Assembly: GCF_000312005.1 (NCBI RefSeq)
Contig: NZ_HE978588.1
Span: 3,308,898-3,372,897, forward strand
Reading direction: 5' to 3'
DNA length: 64,000 nucleotides
Origin: Cellulomonas massiliensis JC225
GTDB taxonomy: Bacteria; Actinomycetota; Actinomycetes; Actinomycetales; Cellulomonadaceae
In this document: piece by piece, positions 1-7,510 of the stretch
Layout: each line of letters begins with the position of its first letter
Position numbering within the stretch: the first letter of the stretch is position 1
Program-made: the position numbers and the translations under genes
Notes under the pieces: generated by a model
What the model was told of the DNA's origin: nothing
What the model saw: only the letters and a program-made list of their open reading frames with translations
The model's database searches: none

Positions 1-999
1 CCAGGCGGCGTCGGGGCCGCCGGTGCCCGTCCGCGCCGCCACGGGCAGCTCGTCGAGCCGGCGCAGCAGCCCGGACGCGGCGAACGGGGGGTTCAGCAGG
101 TCGTCGCGGACGCCGAGGTCGGCGACGAGCACCGTCGGCACGCCCGCGGCCAGCGACTCCAGCGCGGCCGTGGAGCTCACGGTGACGAGCGTCGTGCCGG
201 GCCGCAGCCGGTCCCGCAGCGGCCCGGTCGCGAAGCGCAGCCGGTCGGCGGGGTGGCCGAGCCGCGCGTGCTCCTGCGCCCACAGCCGCGGGTAGGGGTG
301 CGGCTCGAGGTGCGTCTGGCGCTCGCCCCGCGTCGCGCGCAGCTTGACGACGACGTCCAGCCCGGTCGCCGCCGCGTCGGCGAGCCCGGCGAGCAGCCGG
401 ACGCGCTCCCCGCGCGCCGCGGGGACGGACGGCTGGGCGGCGAACAGCACGGTCGGCGCCCCGGACGAGGGCGTCGCGCCGGGGTCCGGCGGGGCGAACG
501 GCAGGCGCGTGAGCACGAGGCGCGGCTCGAGCCCCTGGGCGGCGAACGCCGCGCGGTAGGCCTCACGCTCGGCGCGCGAGTGCACGACGAAGGCGTCGCA
601 CCACGCCCGCCGGCGCACCCCCACCGCGGTCGCCGGCAGCGCGAGGCCCGGCAGCCCGGTGACGAGGGCGGGGCGGCGGCCGGGCAGGTCGTGCACGAGG
701 CGCCCGACGACCTGGCCGACCGGCCCGGTCGCGGCGACCAGGACGACGTCGAACGGCTCGGAGCGCAGCAGGCGCCGCAGCCGCCACACGGGGAGCACCG
801 CCGGCTCGGGCCCGGGAGCGCCCGCCGTCGCCGCCGCGACCTGGGCCGGTGTGGGCAGCACGGGGCTGCGGACCACGACGGTGCGCGTCCGGACGGGCTC
901 CGCCGTCCGAGCGCCGCCGGGCTCGAGCGCGGCGAGCGTCGCGACGGCCCACTTGAGGTACGCGTCGGAGTCCGCGACGGCCAGGACCCGCACCGTCAC
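1..999 (-). CDS. DUF6716-like putative glycosyltransferase (3' end beyond window)
   Basis: I translated this open frame directly; it has no stop before the left edge, so the C-terminus is missing. About 333 codons are visible from a GTG start that overlaps the stop of the upstream gene (GTGA), so it is the last visible gene of the nonulosonate operon. The N-terminus (VLAVADSDAYLKWA) and a late segment (VSSTAALESLAAGVP, about residue 280) resemble the GT-B-like DUF6716 family of actinobacterial putative glycosyltransferases; the late segment looks like a nucleotide-sugar binding region. No signal peptide or membrane segment is seen. Context suggests a role in building the sialic-acid-like polymer made by the neighbouring enzymes. 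The family assignment is from memory and the donor and acceptor are unknown. Confidence 0.75.
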   Translation of the reverse strand, partial: MTVRVLAVADSDAYLKWAVATLAALEPGGARTAEPVRTRTVVVRSPVLPTPAQVAAATAGAPGPEPAVLPVWRLRRLLRSEPFDVVLVAATGPVGQVVGRLVHDLPGRRPALVTGLPGLALPATAVGVRRRAWCDAFVVHSRAEREAYRAAFAAQGLEPRLVLTRLPFAPPDPGATPSSGAPTVLFAAQPSVPAARGERVRLLAGLADAAATGLDVVVKLRATRGERQTHLEPHPYPRLWAQEHARLGHPADRLRFATGPLRDRLRPGTTLVTVSSTAALESLAAGVPTVLVADLGVRDDLLNPPFAASGLLRRLDELPVAARTGTGGPDAAW

Positions 1000-2015
1000 G
1001 CCTGCGCGGGTCGAGGGGCGAGCGCGGCGGGCGGGCGCAGCGCGAGCACGCTCGACAGGTGCTCGCGCACCGCCGGCGCGGCACGGCCGGTCCACCAGTC
1101 GTCCGGGACGGGCGTGGCCTCGACGCGCACGCCCGTGCTCGCGTGCAGCGCGCCGAGCAGGACGTACGCGGTGGAGGGCAGGCAGACGACGCGCTGCGGC
1201 GCGCGCAGCCCCCGCAGGACCATCTCGACGGGCAGGCCCGCCGGCTGGACGCGGACGCCCTCGAGCGCCGCCACGCGCCGGAGGACCTCGGGGTCGCTGC
1301 GGCGGTGCGGCAGGTAGAGCACGGGCGCACCCGCGGCGACCTGCCGGACCCACTCGACGTAGGGCTCGGGGCGGACCCAGCCGTCGGCCACGAGCGCGGA
1401 GCCGACGACCACGGTGAGCTCGGCCGGCCCCGGCACGGCGGGCTGCCCGGCGAGCCACTCGAACCGGTGCACGACGACGTCGACCCCGAGCCGGCGCAGG
1501 CGCCCGATGACCCGGACGTCGAGCGGCATCGCGGTGAACAGCCGCAGCCGGCCCTGCCGCGCGAGACGGCGCAGCCGGGCCGTCGTCAGCCGGCCGAGCA
1601 CCTGCCGGGCGGCGGAGGCCCGTCCGGACGAGCGGGTGGGCCGCACCAGCGGCCGGTTCGCGACGAGCAGCTTCGCGAGCGTCACCGTCGCGAGCCCGTC
1701 GTCGAGCAGCACCACGTCGCCGGCGGGCGGCGTGCGCAGCAGCTGCGCCTGCCACCGCCCCGAGAACGCGTCGCCGACGAGCCACGGCGCCGCTCCCGGC
1801 ACGGTGCCGTGCCCGTCCACGAGCGCGACACCGGCCGGCAGCGCGCCGGCGCGCAGCTCCTGCGCGGCCCGGTCGAGCGACGGCACACCGGGCCGCACGA
1901 GGATGGTGGTCCGCGGGCCGGCCAGACCGGCCGCGTGCGCCTCGAGCGCGCCGAGGAGCTGCAGCGGTGACTCGACCACCGCGAGCGCTCCGGGGCCCGG
2001 GCCGGCGGCGCTCAC
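996..2015 (-). CDS. GT-B sialyltransferase-like protein (GT52/polysialyltransferase type)
   Basis: The protein has 339 residues from a GTG start whose GTGA overlaps the stop of the preceding gene; the open frame extends far upstream but that part reads through another gene. It begins with a 'VVESPLQLLGALEAH' segment typical of bacterial GT52 and polysialyltransferase-like enzymes. It carries a DDG motif (VVLLDDGLATVTL, about residue 100), a YLPHRRSDPE segment (about residue 245) and an LPSTAY segment near the C-terminus. These correspond to the D/E-D/E-G, HP-like and S-rich motifs used by CMP-nonulosonate-dependent GT-B transferases. It is likely a cytoplasmic transferase using the CMP-sugar made by the upstream synthetase. 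The exact linkage and the sugar (Neu5Ac, Kdn or another nonulosonate) cannot be read from sequence. Confidence 0.8.
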   Translation of the reverse strand: MSAAGPGPGALAVVESPLQLLGALEAHAAGLAGPRTTILVRPGVPSLDRAAQELRAGALPAGVALVDGHGTVPGAAPWLVGDAFSGRWQAQLLRTPPAGDVVLLDDGLATVTLAKLLVANRPLVRPTRSSGRASAARQVLGRLTTARLRRLARQGRLRLFTAMPLDVRVIGRLRRLGVDVVVHRFEWLAGQPAVPGPAELTVVVGSALVADGWVRPEPYVEWVRQVAAGAPVLYLPHRRSDPEVLRRVAALEGVRVQPAGLPVEMVLRGLRAPQRVVCLPSTAYVLLGALHASTGVRVEATPVPDDWWTGRAAPAVREHLSSVLALRPPAALAPRPAQA

Positions 2016-3373
2016 GACGCACCCCGGGCGAGCGCGGCGACGCGCGCGGCGTGGCCGCTCCCCCGCCACCGGGTCACCGCTCCCCGCACCAGCGGCTGCA
2101 CGACGGACAGCAGCGCGCGGCGCGCGGCGCGGCGCCACCGGCGCCGCTCGTGCGGCGGCCTGCCCCGGGCCCCCGGCAGCGCCAGCTCGGTGAGCCGCTC
2201 GCGCGGCACGTACAGGCCCCGCTCGTCGTCGGGGACGCTCGTCAGGGTCCGGACCGCACGCTCCCGCCAGGCGGCCAGGCGTCGCGGCTGCATGCCGTAC
2301 GCGACCGCGTCGACGACCTCCTGCAGCCGGTCGCCCGCGAGGCCCCGCGCCCACGCGTGCACGATCGCGACCGGCACCCGGTTGCTGTTCCCCGCCTCGA
2401 GCCGCTGCAGGAGCAGCTCGGTCCCGACGGCCTCCGTGGGCAGCCCGAGCAGCGTGCGGGCGGTCGCCGTGGCGGTCGAGAAGCAGCCCACGACGAGCGC
2501 CGGCGGGTGCGCCACCAGGGCCACCTCCGCCGGCAGCGGGTCGTCGACGACCACGAGCTCGATGCCCTCGCGGTCCGCTGCCGCCCGGACCGGCGCGAGC
2601 AGCCCCGGCGGCGCGGACGGGTGGGGCTTGAGCACGACGCGGCGCGCGCCCGCCGCGGCGGCGCGCCGCACCATGCGGGCGTGCAGCTCGGCCTCCTCCG
2701 CGGCGCTGAGCAGCTCCAGCGCGGCGAGGTACTGGCCCACGAGGAGTGCCGTCGGCACCTCGTCGTCGGGCCACCAGCGCGGCCGAGCCTCCTGCGCCAT
2801 CTCGTCGAGGAGCCCGAGGAACGGCTCGGCGGGCACGGCGCGGGCCTCGAACCCGAGCTCGCGCGTCGTGACCGGCTGCAGGCCGGGCACGAGGTCCAGG
2901 TGGACGAGCGCCCGGAGCCGCTGCCGCGCGTGCAGGGCCGGCTCGCGCCGCCACGGCCCGTACGCCATCAGCCCGTCCGAGTGCACCGTCAGCGGCGCGC
3001 TGCGCAGGACGCGCGCCAGCCACGCCGCGGGGTTCACCGTCGGCGACTCGACGACGAGCTCGACCGGCCCCTCCCCCAGGCCCCAGACCGTGCGCAGGAG
3101 CCGCTCGAGCACCGGCAGGTCGGTGTCCCGCGGCGACCAGACGTGCGGGTGCAGGCCGCCGAGCAGGTCCGCCAGGTGCACCACGCGGTCGAAGCGCGCC
3201 AGCACCGGACCGCAGCCCGGGATCTCGTCGAGGGCCGGCGCGAGCTCCGGGACGGGGGCCGCGTTGCTCACCAGGAGCACCCGCTCCTGCGGGCGCCCGA
3301 GCAGCCCGGCGTCGACCGCCGCGGCGGCGCCGGCGGCCGCGAACAGCGTCGAGGCGAGCACCAGCTGCGTCAT
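2012..3373 (-). CDS. polysialyltransferase-family glycosyltransferase
   Basis: The protein has 453 residues. The ATG overlaps the stop of the GT2 gene (ATGA), and its own stop overlaps the start of the next transferase (GTGA), so translation is probably coupled. It shows the layout of alpha-2,8-polysialyltransferase-like GT-B enzymes: an N-terminal Rossmann-like start (LVLASTLFAAAGAAAAVDAG), an HSDGLMAYGPW segment matching the D/E-D/E-G motif (about residue 125), a KPHP motif (about residue 245) and a CFSTATATA serine/threonine motif (about residue 290). The C-terminal 80 residues are Arg-rich, which could help contact membranes or an anionic polymer. The likely role is elongation of a nonulosonate polymer on a wall or capsule acceptor. 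Family assignment is fairly firm; the linkage is inference. Confidence 0.82.
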   Translation of the reverse strand: MTQLVLASTLFAAAGAAAAVDAGLLGRPQERVLLVSNAAPVPELAPALDEIPGCGPVLARFDRVVHLADLLGGLHPHVWSPRDTDLPVLERLLRTVWGLGEGPVELVVESPTVNPAAWLARVLRSAPLTVHSDGLMAYGPWRREPALHARQRLRALVHLDLVPGLQPVTTRELGFEARAVPAEPFLGLLDEMAQEARPRWWPDDEVPTALLVGQYLAALELLSAAEEAELHARMVRRAAAAGARRVVLKPHPSAPPGLLAPVRAAADREGIELVVVDDPLPAEVALVAHPPALVVGCFSTATATARTLLGLPTEAVGTELLLQRLEAGNSNRVPVAIVHAWARGLAGDRLQEVVDAVAYGMQPRRLAAWRERAVRTLTSVPDDERGLYVPRERLTELALPGARGRPPHERRRWRRAARRALLSVVQPLVRGAVTRWRGSGHAARVAALARGAS

Positions 3374-4368
3374 GCCGCGACCTCCCCCTCCCGGGCCGCG
3401 CGGACCGCCCGCCGCACGAGCCGCCGGCGCTCGTCGTCGGCCCGCTCCAGCTCGGCCGCCACCACGTCCTGCGGCAGGCTGCGCACGAGCCGGCCGACCC
3501 CGACGCGCAGCGCCCGGCGGTCGGACGGCGTCATGCGCCCGGCCCGGCGCAGGTGGTGGCTGCCCACCGCGACCACGGTCCGGGCGACCTTCGGCCACCA
3601 CCGGTCCGCCTCGCGGTCCGCCGCGACGAGGCCGACGACGCGCTCGAACGCCGGCACGACGTGCAGCTGCCGGGAGTCGACGACCTGGGTGAGGGACGTC
3701 GCGGAGCCGCGCCGGTACCGCACGCCGGGCGAGTCGACGACCGCGTAGGCGTGCGCGTGCAGGTGCAGGCGCCACACCCACGGCCGGTCCTCCGCGGTGT
3801 GCAGCCCGTCCGGGAACGTGAGCAGGCCGTCGGTCGCGAGCGCGCGGTCGTACATCCCGGCCCACGCGTAGGGGTAGTCGACCATGGTCGAGTGCTCGGA
3901 GGGCAGGATCGAGCCGCGCGGGTCGAGCACGACGTCCCGGCGAGCCTCCGGGGCGCGACGCAGCACGCGCTCGCGGCCCTCCACCGTCGTGTGGTCCGTC
4001 CGGACGAACGAGCAGCGCAGCGCGTCCAGCGCGCCGGCGAGGTGCGCCAGATGGCCCGGGGCGAGCCAGTCGTCGGCGTCGAGGTACGTGACGTACCGCC
4101 CCGTGGCGTGCGCCAGCCCGGAGTTCCGGGCGCTGGCCAGCCCCAGGGCCCGGTCGTGGCGCACCACCGTCAGGCCGGGCAGCCGCGGGGCGAACGCCGC
4201 GGCCACCTCCCCGGTGCCGTCGCTCGAGCCGTCGTCGACGAGCACCACCTGCAGCTCGCCCGGGGCGAGGCCCTGGCGGGTCAGGCTCACGAGCGCGTCG
4301 GCGACGACGTCGGCGGCGTCCTTCGCGGGGACGACGACCGAGACGCGCGGCGCCGCCGGTGCCGGCAC
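3370..4368 (-). CDS. family 2 glycosyltransferase
   Basis: This 332-residue protein starts at a GTG 2 bp after the neuB stop; the longer open frame upstream only shadows neuB. The GT2 GT-A fold is clear: RVSVVVPAKDAADVV at the N-terminus, VDDGSSDGTGE (nucleotide binding), LASARNSGLAHATG and YLDADDW, where the DAD is the metal-binding DxD motif. An EDRPWVWRLHLHAHA stretch about two thirds along matches the catalytic ED(R/Q)W region. The C-terminus is basic and helical. It lies between the nonulosonate synthase and the polysialyltransferase-like genes, so it probably adds a linker or backbone sugar to the same glycopolymer. The sugar donor is unknown. Confidence 0.88.
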   Translation of the reverse strand: MPAPAAPRVSVVVPAKDAADVVADALVSLTRQGLAPGELQVVLVDDGSSDGTGEVAAAFAPRLPGLTVVRHDRALGLASARNSGLAHATGRYVTYLDADDWLAPGHLAHLAGALDALRCSFVRTDHTTVEGRERVLRRAPEARRDVVLDPRGSILPSEHSTMVDYPYAWAGMYDRALATDGLLTFPDGLHTAEDRPWVWRLHLHAHAYAVVDSPGVRYRRGSATSLTQVVDSRQLHVVPAFERVVGLVAADREADRWWPKVARTVVAVGSHHLRRAGRMTPSDRRALRVGVGRLVRSLPQDVVAAELERADDERRRLVRRAVRAAREGEVAA

Positions 4369-4370
4369 CG

Positions 4371-5255
4371 TCAGCTCGCGACCCGGCGCAGCCGGGACAT
4401 CGGGGCGAGCTCGCCCGGGAAGACGCGCTTGACGCCGTCGCCCATCGCGTCCTGGAGGATGCGGATGTCCCGCACCAGGTGCTCGAAGCCGGTCGGCTCC
4501 AGCGAGGCCGCGTGGTCGGACCCCCACATCGTGCGGTCGAGCGTGATGTGCCGCTCCACCGCGACCGCGCCGAGCGCGACCGCCGCGAGGGAGATCTGCA
4601 GGCCGCGCTCGTGGCCCGAGTAGCCCACCGGCACGCCGTAGCGCTCGCGCAGCGTGTGGATCGCCCGCAGGTTCGCCTCCTCGGCGGGCAGCGGGTACGT
4701 CGACGTGGCGTGCAGCAGCACGAGCCGGTCGGTGCCCAGGATCTCGACGGCCGCGTCGACCTGCTCGAGCGTCGACATGCCCGTCGACAGAATGACCGGC
4801 TTGCCCGTCGCCGCGAGCGCGCGCAGCAGGTCCACGTCCGTGACCGACGCCGAGGCCACCTTGTGCACCGGCACGTCGAGGTCCTCGAGGAACTCGACGG
4901 ACGGGACGTCCCACGGCGAGGCGAACCACTGCAGGCCGCGGTCCGCGGCGTGGGCGGCGATCTTCTGGTACTCGGCGGTGCCGAGCTCGACGCGGTGCTT
5001 GTACTCGAGGTACGTCATCTCGCCCCACGGCGTCTGCCGGATCTTGTCCCGCTGGTCCGGCGGCGTGCTGATCTCGGGCGTGCGCTTCTGGAACTTCACC
5101 GCCTGCGCCCCGGCGGCGGCCGCGACGTCGATGAGGCGCTCGGCGAGCTCGACGTCGCCGTTGTGGTTGATGCCGATCTCGCCGATCACGTAGACCGGCT
5201 GCCCGTCACCGACGAGGTGCTCGCCGATGGCGACCGGGGTCTGCGGAGGCGTCAT
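4371..5255 (-). CDS. neuB: N-acylneuraminate (nonulosonate) synthase, NeuB family, without SAF domain
   Basis: NeuB enzymes condense phosphoenolpyruvate with an N-acylmannosamine or mannose-type substrate to give a nonulosonic acid. The TIM barrel is well marked: YVIGEIGINHNGD near residue 20, AVKFQKR, KVASASVTDVDLL, STGMSTLEQ, LHATSTYPLP and GYSGHERG. The protein has 294 residues and stops shortly after GDGVKRVFPGEL, where NeuB enzymes of about 345 residues continue into a C-terminal antifreeze-like SAF domain. The ATG at 5255 is preceded by AGGGAG, so it is preferred over upstream codons. The gene sits 29 bp after the CMP-sugar synthetase gene and 2 bp before the GT2 gene. Without the SAF domain, substrate choice (ManNAc versus a phosphorylated mannose) cannot be assumed. 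Confidence 0.93.
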   Translation of the reverse strand: MTPPQTPVAIGEHLVGDGQPVYVIGEIGINHNGDVELAERLIDVAAAAGAQAVKFQKRTPEISTPPDQRDKIRQTPWGEMTYLEYKHRVELGTAEYQKIAAHAADRGLQWFASPWDVPSVEFLEDLDVPVHKVASASVTDVDLLRALAATGKPVILSTGMSTLEQVDAAVEILGTDRLVLLHATSTYPLPAEEANLRAIHTLRERYGVPVGYSGHERGLQISLAAVALGAVAVERHITLDRTMWGSDHAASLEPTGFEHLVRDIRILQDAMGDGVKRVFPGELAPMSRLRRVAS

Positions 5256-5284
5256 GGGGGTGCTCCCTGTGCTCGGGTGGGTCG

Positions 5285-6523
5285 TCACGGCGTGCTCGTC
5301 GTGACGGGGGCGGCGCTCGTCGGAGCGCCCTCGGACGACCGGCCGCGCGAGGCGATCAGGTCGCAGACCTCCCGGACGGCGCCGTGCCCGCCGCGCCGGG
5401 TCAGGACGAGCCGCGCGGCGGCCCGCACGTCCGGGTGGGCGTCGGCCACGGCGACCGGCCAGCCGACCCGCGCCATCGCCGCGAGGTCGTTGACGTCGTT
5501 GCCGACGAACGCGACGTGCGCCGGGTCGAGGCCGCGGGCGGCGATCCACTGCGTCAGCGCGGACGCCTTGTCGTCGACGCCGTGGCGCACCTCGACGCCG
5601 AGCTTGGCGGCGCGGGCGGGCACGACGGCGTTGCGCTCCGTCGACAGGACGAGCACAGGCACGCCGCTCTCCCGCAGGCGCGCGACGCCCCAGCCGTCGC
5701 CGCGGTGCACCCGGACGGTCTCCCGGCCGTCCTCGTCGACCCACGCGTGGTCGTCGGTGTGGACCCCGTCGAAGTCGGTGACGAGCGCGTCGACGTCCGG
5801 CAGGAGGCCCTGCTGCTCCCGCCGGCCGGCGAGCAGCCGCGCGAGCTCGAGGTCCTGGGGGTCGTCGATCTCGAGCGAGCCGTCCGCGTCCACGACCTGC
5901 AGGGCCAGCCGGCCGAAGAACCGGCGCCCCGTCTCGCGCAGGCCCGCGGTGCGCATGACGTAGAAGGCGCCGGTCTCGCGGAAGTGGGGCGCCCGCTCCT
6001 GGCGGCGTGGCCGGTGCAGCGCCGAGTGGCCCACGGGTGCCGCCTCGCCGCCGTCGAGCGTCCACTGGAAGTCGTGCGTCGGTGCGACGGCGAACGCGAC
6101 GTCGGCCTCGCCGGACGCGACGCGCCCGATGGCCGCGGCGAGGTCGTCCGGGTCGACGAAGGGCGAGGTGCACTGCAGCAGCACCGTGACGGCCGGCCGG
6201 ACGCCGTCCGCGGCGAGCGCGTCCAGGGCGTGAAGGACGGCCGACTCGGACGACACGGTGGCGCCCGAGAGCTCGTCGGGACGGCGGACGACCGCGGCCC
6301 CCGCGGCGCGCGCCTCGGCCGCGATGCCGTCGTGGTCCGTCGAGACGACGACGTGGGCGGCGCCCGCGGCGAGCGCGGTGGCGACCGCCCGCGCGACGAG
6401 CGAGCGACCGCCGACCCGCTGGAGGTTCTTGAGCGGCACGCCCTGCGAACCGCCGCGGGCCGGGATGACGACGAGCGCGCCCTGCCCCCTGCCGGCCGCG
6501 CCCGCCGTCCGTCCGCTCGTCAT
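5285..6523 (-). CDS. neuA: CMP-nonulosonate cytidylyltransferase fused to KdsC-like HAD phosphatase
   Basis: This is a 412-residue two-domain protein. Residues about 15-240 are a CMP-NeuAc synthetase: IPARGGSQGVPLKNL at residue 20 is the CTP-binding signature, followed by STDHDGIAAEA, LLQCTSPFVDPDDL and FRETGAFYVM. From residue 250 a KdsC-type HAD phosphatase follows: DFDGVHTDD (motif I), VLSTE (motif II), DDKASAL (motif III lysine) and VGNDVNDLAAM (motif IV). The protein can therefore activate the sugar with CTP and may also dephosphorylate a 9-phosphate nonulosonate first. It is the first gene of the operon. The ATG has no Shine-Dalgarno sequence but has TACGTT 6 nt upstream, as for leaderless mRNAs. 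Vertebrate CMP-sialate synthetases have a similar C-terminal domain; whether this one is catalytic is inferred from its intact motifs. Confidence 0.92.
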   Translation of the reverse strand: MTSGRTAGAAGRGQGALVVIPARGGSQGVPLKNLQRVGGRSLVARAVATALAAGAAHVVVSTDHDGIAAEARAAGAAVVRRPDELSGATVSSESAVLHALDALAADGVRPAVTVLLQCTSPFVDPDDLAAAIGRVASGEADVAFAVAPTHDFQWTLDGGEAAPVGHSALHRPRRQERAPHFRETGAFYVMRTAGLRETGRRFFGRLALQVVDADGSLEIDDPQDLELARLLAGRREQQGLLPDVDALVTDFDGVHTDDHAWVDEDGRETVRVHRGDGWGVARLRESGVPVLVLSTERNAVVPARAAKLGVEVRHGVDDKASALTQWIAARGLDPAHVAFVGNDVNDLAAMARVGWPVAVADAHPDVRAAARLVLTRRGGHGAVREVCDLIASRGRSSEGAPTSAAPVTTSTP

Positions 6524-6529
6524 GGCGCG

Positions 6530-6535
6530 AACGTA
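6530..6535 (-). promoter_or_regulatory. -10 element of the nonulosonate operon (leaderless start)
   Basis: On the minus strand TACGTT lies 6 nt before the ATG of the neuA-like gene, the spacing expected for a leaderless transcript. No convincing -35 hexamer is seen. Confidence 0.5.
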
Positions 6536-6674
6536 ACGACGCCGTTCGACGCGGCGTCGACGCGGGCGCCGCGGCCCGGCGAACGTCAGGTGACGCCGGT
6601 GAACGGGGGGCGGCGCGCGGGCGCGACGGCCGAGCCGCGTGAACGGCCGGCGAACGACGCCCGTCCGCGGCGCG

Positions 6675-6692
6675 CCGCCGGGCGGCCGGCGG
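6675..6692 (-). terminator. intrinsic-terminator-like hairpin after the FAH-family gene
   Basis: A perfect 7-bp GC stem (CCGCCGG/CCGGCGG) with a 4-nt loop starts 5 nt beyond the stop codon of the FAH-family gene. There is no U-tract, as is usual in high-GC actinobacteria. The rest of the gap up to 6523 holds only GC-rich sequence with a few short GTGAACGG-like repeats. Confidence 0.45.
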
Positions 6693-6697
6693 TCGCG

Positions 6698-7483
6698 TCA
6701 GCCGCGGCGCAGCACGGGGTTGCGCAGGACGCCGATGTCCTCGACCTCGACCTCCACGACGTCACGGTCCGTGAGCGGGCCGACCCCGGCCGGCGTGCCC
6801 GTGAGGATGACGTCGCCGGGCAGCAGCGTGAAGACCTCGGAGACGTACGAGACTAGGAACGCCGCGTCGAACACCATCTGCGACGTGCGCCCGTCCTGCC
6901 GGGTCTCGCCGTTTACGCGGGCCGTGACCTGCAGGTCCTCGGTGTCGAGGGCGGGGACGATCCACGGGCCGATCGGGCACGAGCCGTCGAACCCCTTGGC
7001 GCGCGTCCACTGGTCGTCGCTGCGCTGGATGTCGCGGGCCGTGACGTCGTTGGCCGCGGTGAAGCCGAACACGTGGTCCAGCGCCCGCTCCGGGCTGACG
7101 TCCTTGGTGACCTTGCCGATGACGATCGCGAGCTCCGCCTCGTGCTCGACGCGCTGCGACCAGTCGGGCAGGACGATCGGGTCGTCCGGACCGATGACGG
7201 AGGTGTTCGGCTTGAGGAACAGCAGCGGCGCGCTCGGGACCTCGTTGCCGAGCTCGGCTGCGTGGTCGGCGTAGTTGCGGCCGACGCCGACGATCTTCGA
7301 GCGCGGGATCACCGGCGCGAGCAGGCGCACGGCGTCGTCGTCGAGCCGGACGCGCTCGCCGGTCGGCTGGACCGGCATGTAGATCGGGTCGCCGGTGATG
7401 ACGACGAGCTCTTCCTGTCCCGGCTCCCCCTCGACGAGGGCGAAGCGGGGGTCCTGACCGGTGGTGAACCTGGCGATGCGCAC
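6698..7483 (-). CDS. fumarylacetoacetate hydrolase (FAH) family protein
   Basis: This 261-residue protein has the FAH C-terminal fold throughout. KIVGVGRNYADHAAE is the typical entry strand, FLKPNTSVIGPDDPI follows, and EHEAELAIVIGK supplies the E-x-E metal ligands. The third acidic ligand lies in AANDVTARD, and FDGSCPIGPW and LTGTPAGVGP are conserved loops. FAH proteins cleave or decarboxylate acylpyruvate-like and catechol-pathway compounds in the cytoplasm using Mg or Mn. Single-domain members include acylpyruvases and oxaloacetate decarboxylases, and the substrate here cannot be told. The GTG start is preceded by TAGGGT and a 6-nt gap, so the mRNA looks leaderless. Confidence 0.92.
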   Translation of the reverse strand: MRIARFTTGQDPRFALVEGEPGQEELVVITGDPIYMPVQPTGERVRLDDDAVRLLAPVIPRSKIVGVGRNYADHAAELGNEVPSAPLLFLKPNTSVIGPDDPIVLPDWSQRVEHEAELAIVIGKVTKDVSPERALDHVFGFTAANDVTARDIQRSDDQWTRAKGFDGSCPIGPWIVPALDTEDLQVTARVNGETRQDGRTSQMVFDAAFLVSYVSEVFTLLPGDVILTGTPAGVGPLTDRDVVEVEVEDIGVLRNPVLRRG

Positions 7484-7510
7484 GGGCCCACCCTAGATCG
7501 CGCCCGCGGG

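Noticed and set aside
996-3023. Long 675-codon minus-strand frame
   Set aside because: Its first half is Arg/Ala/Gly-rich shadow of the polysialyltransferase-like gene; the true gene begins at the GTG at 2015, which overlaps the upstream stop.
1-6523. Horizontally acquired capsule island
   Set aside because: The operon is as GC-rich as its neighbours, and no mobile element, integrase or tRNA is seen at its right boundary. The left boundary is outside the window.
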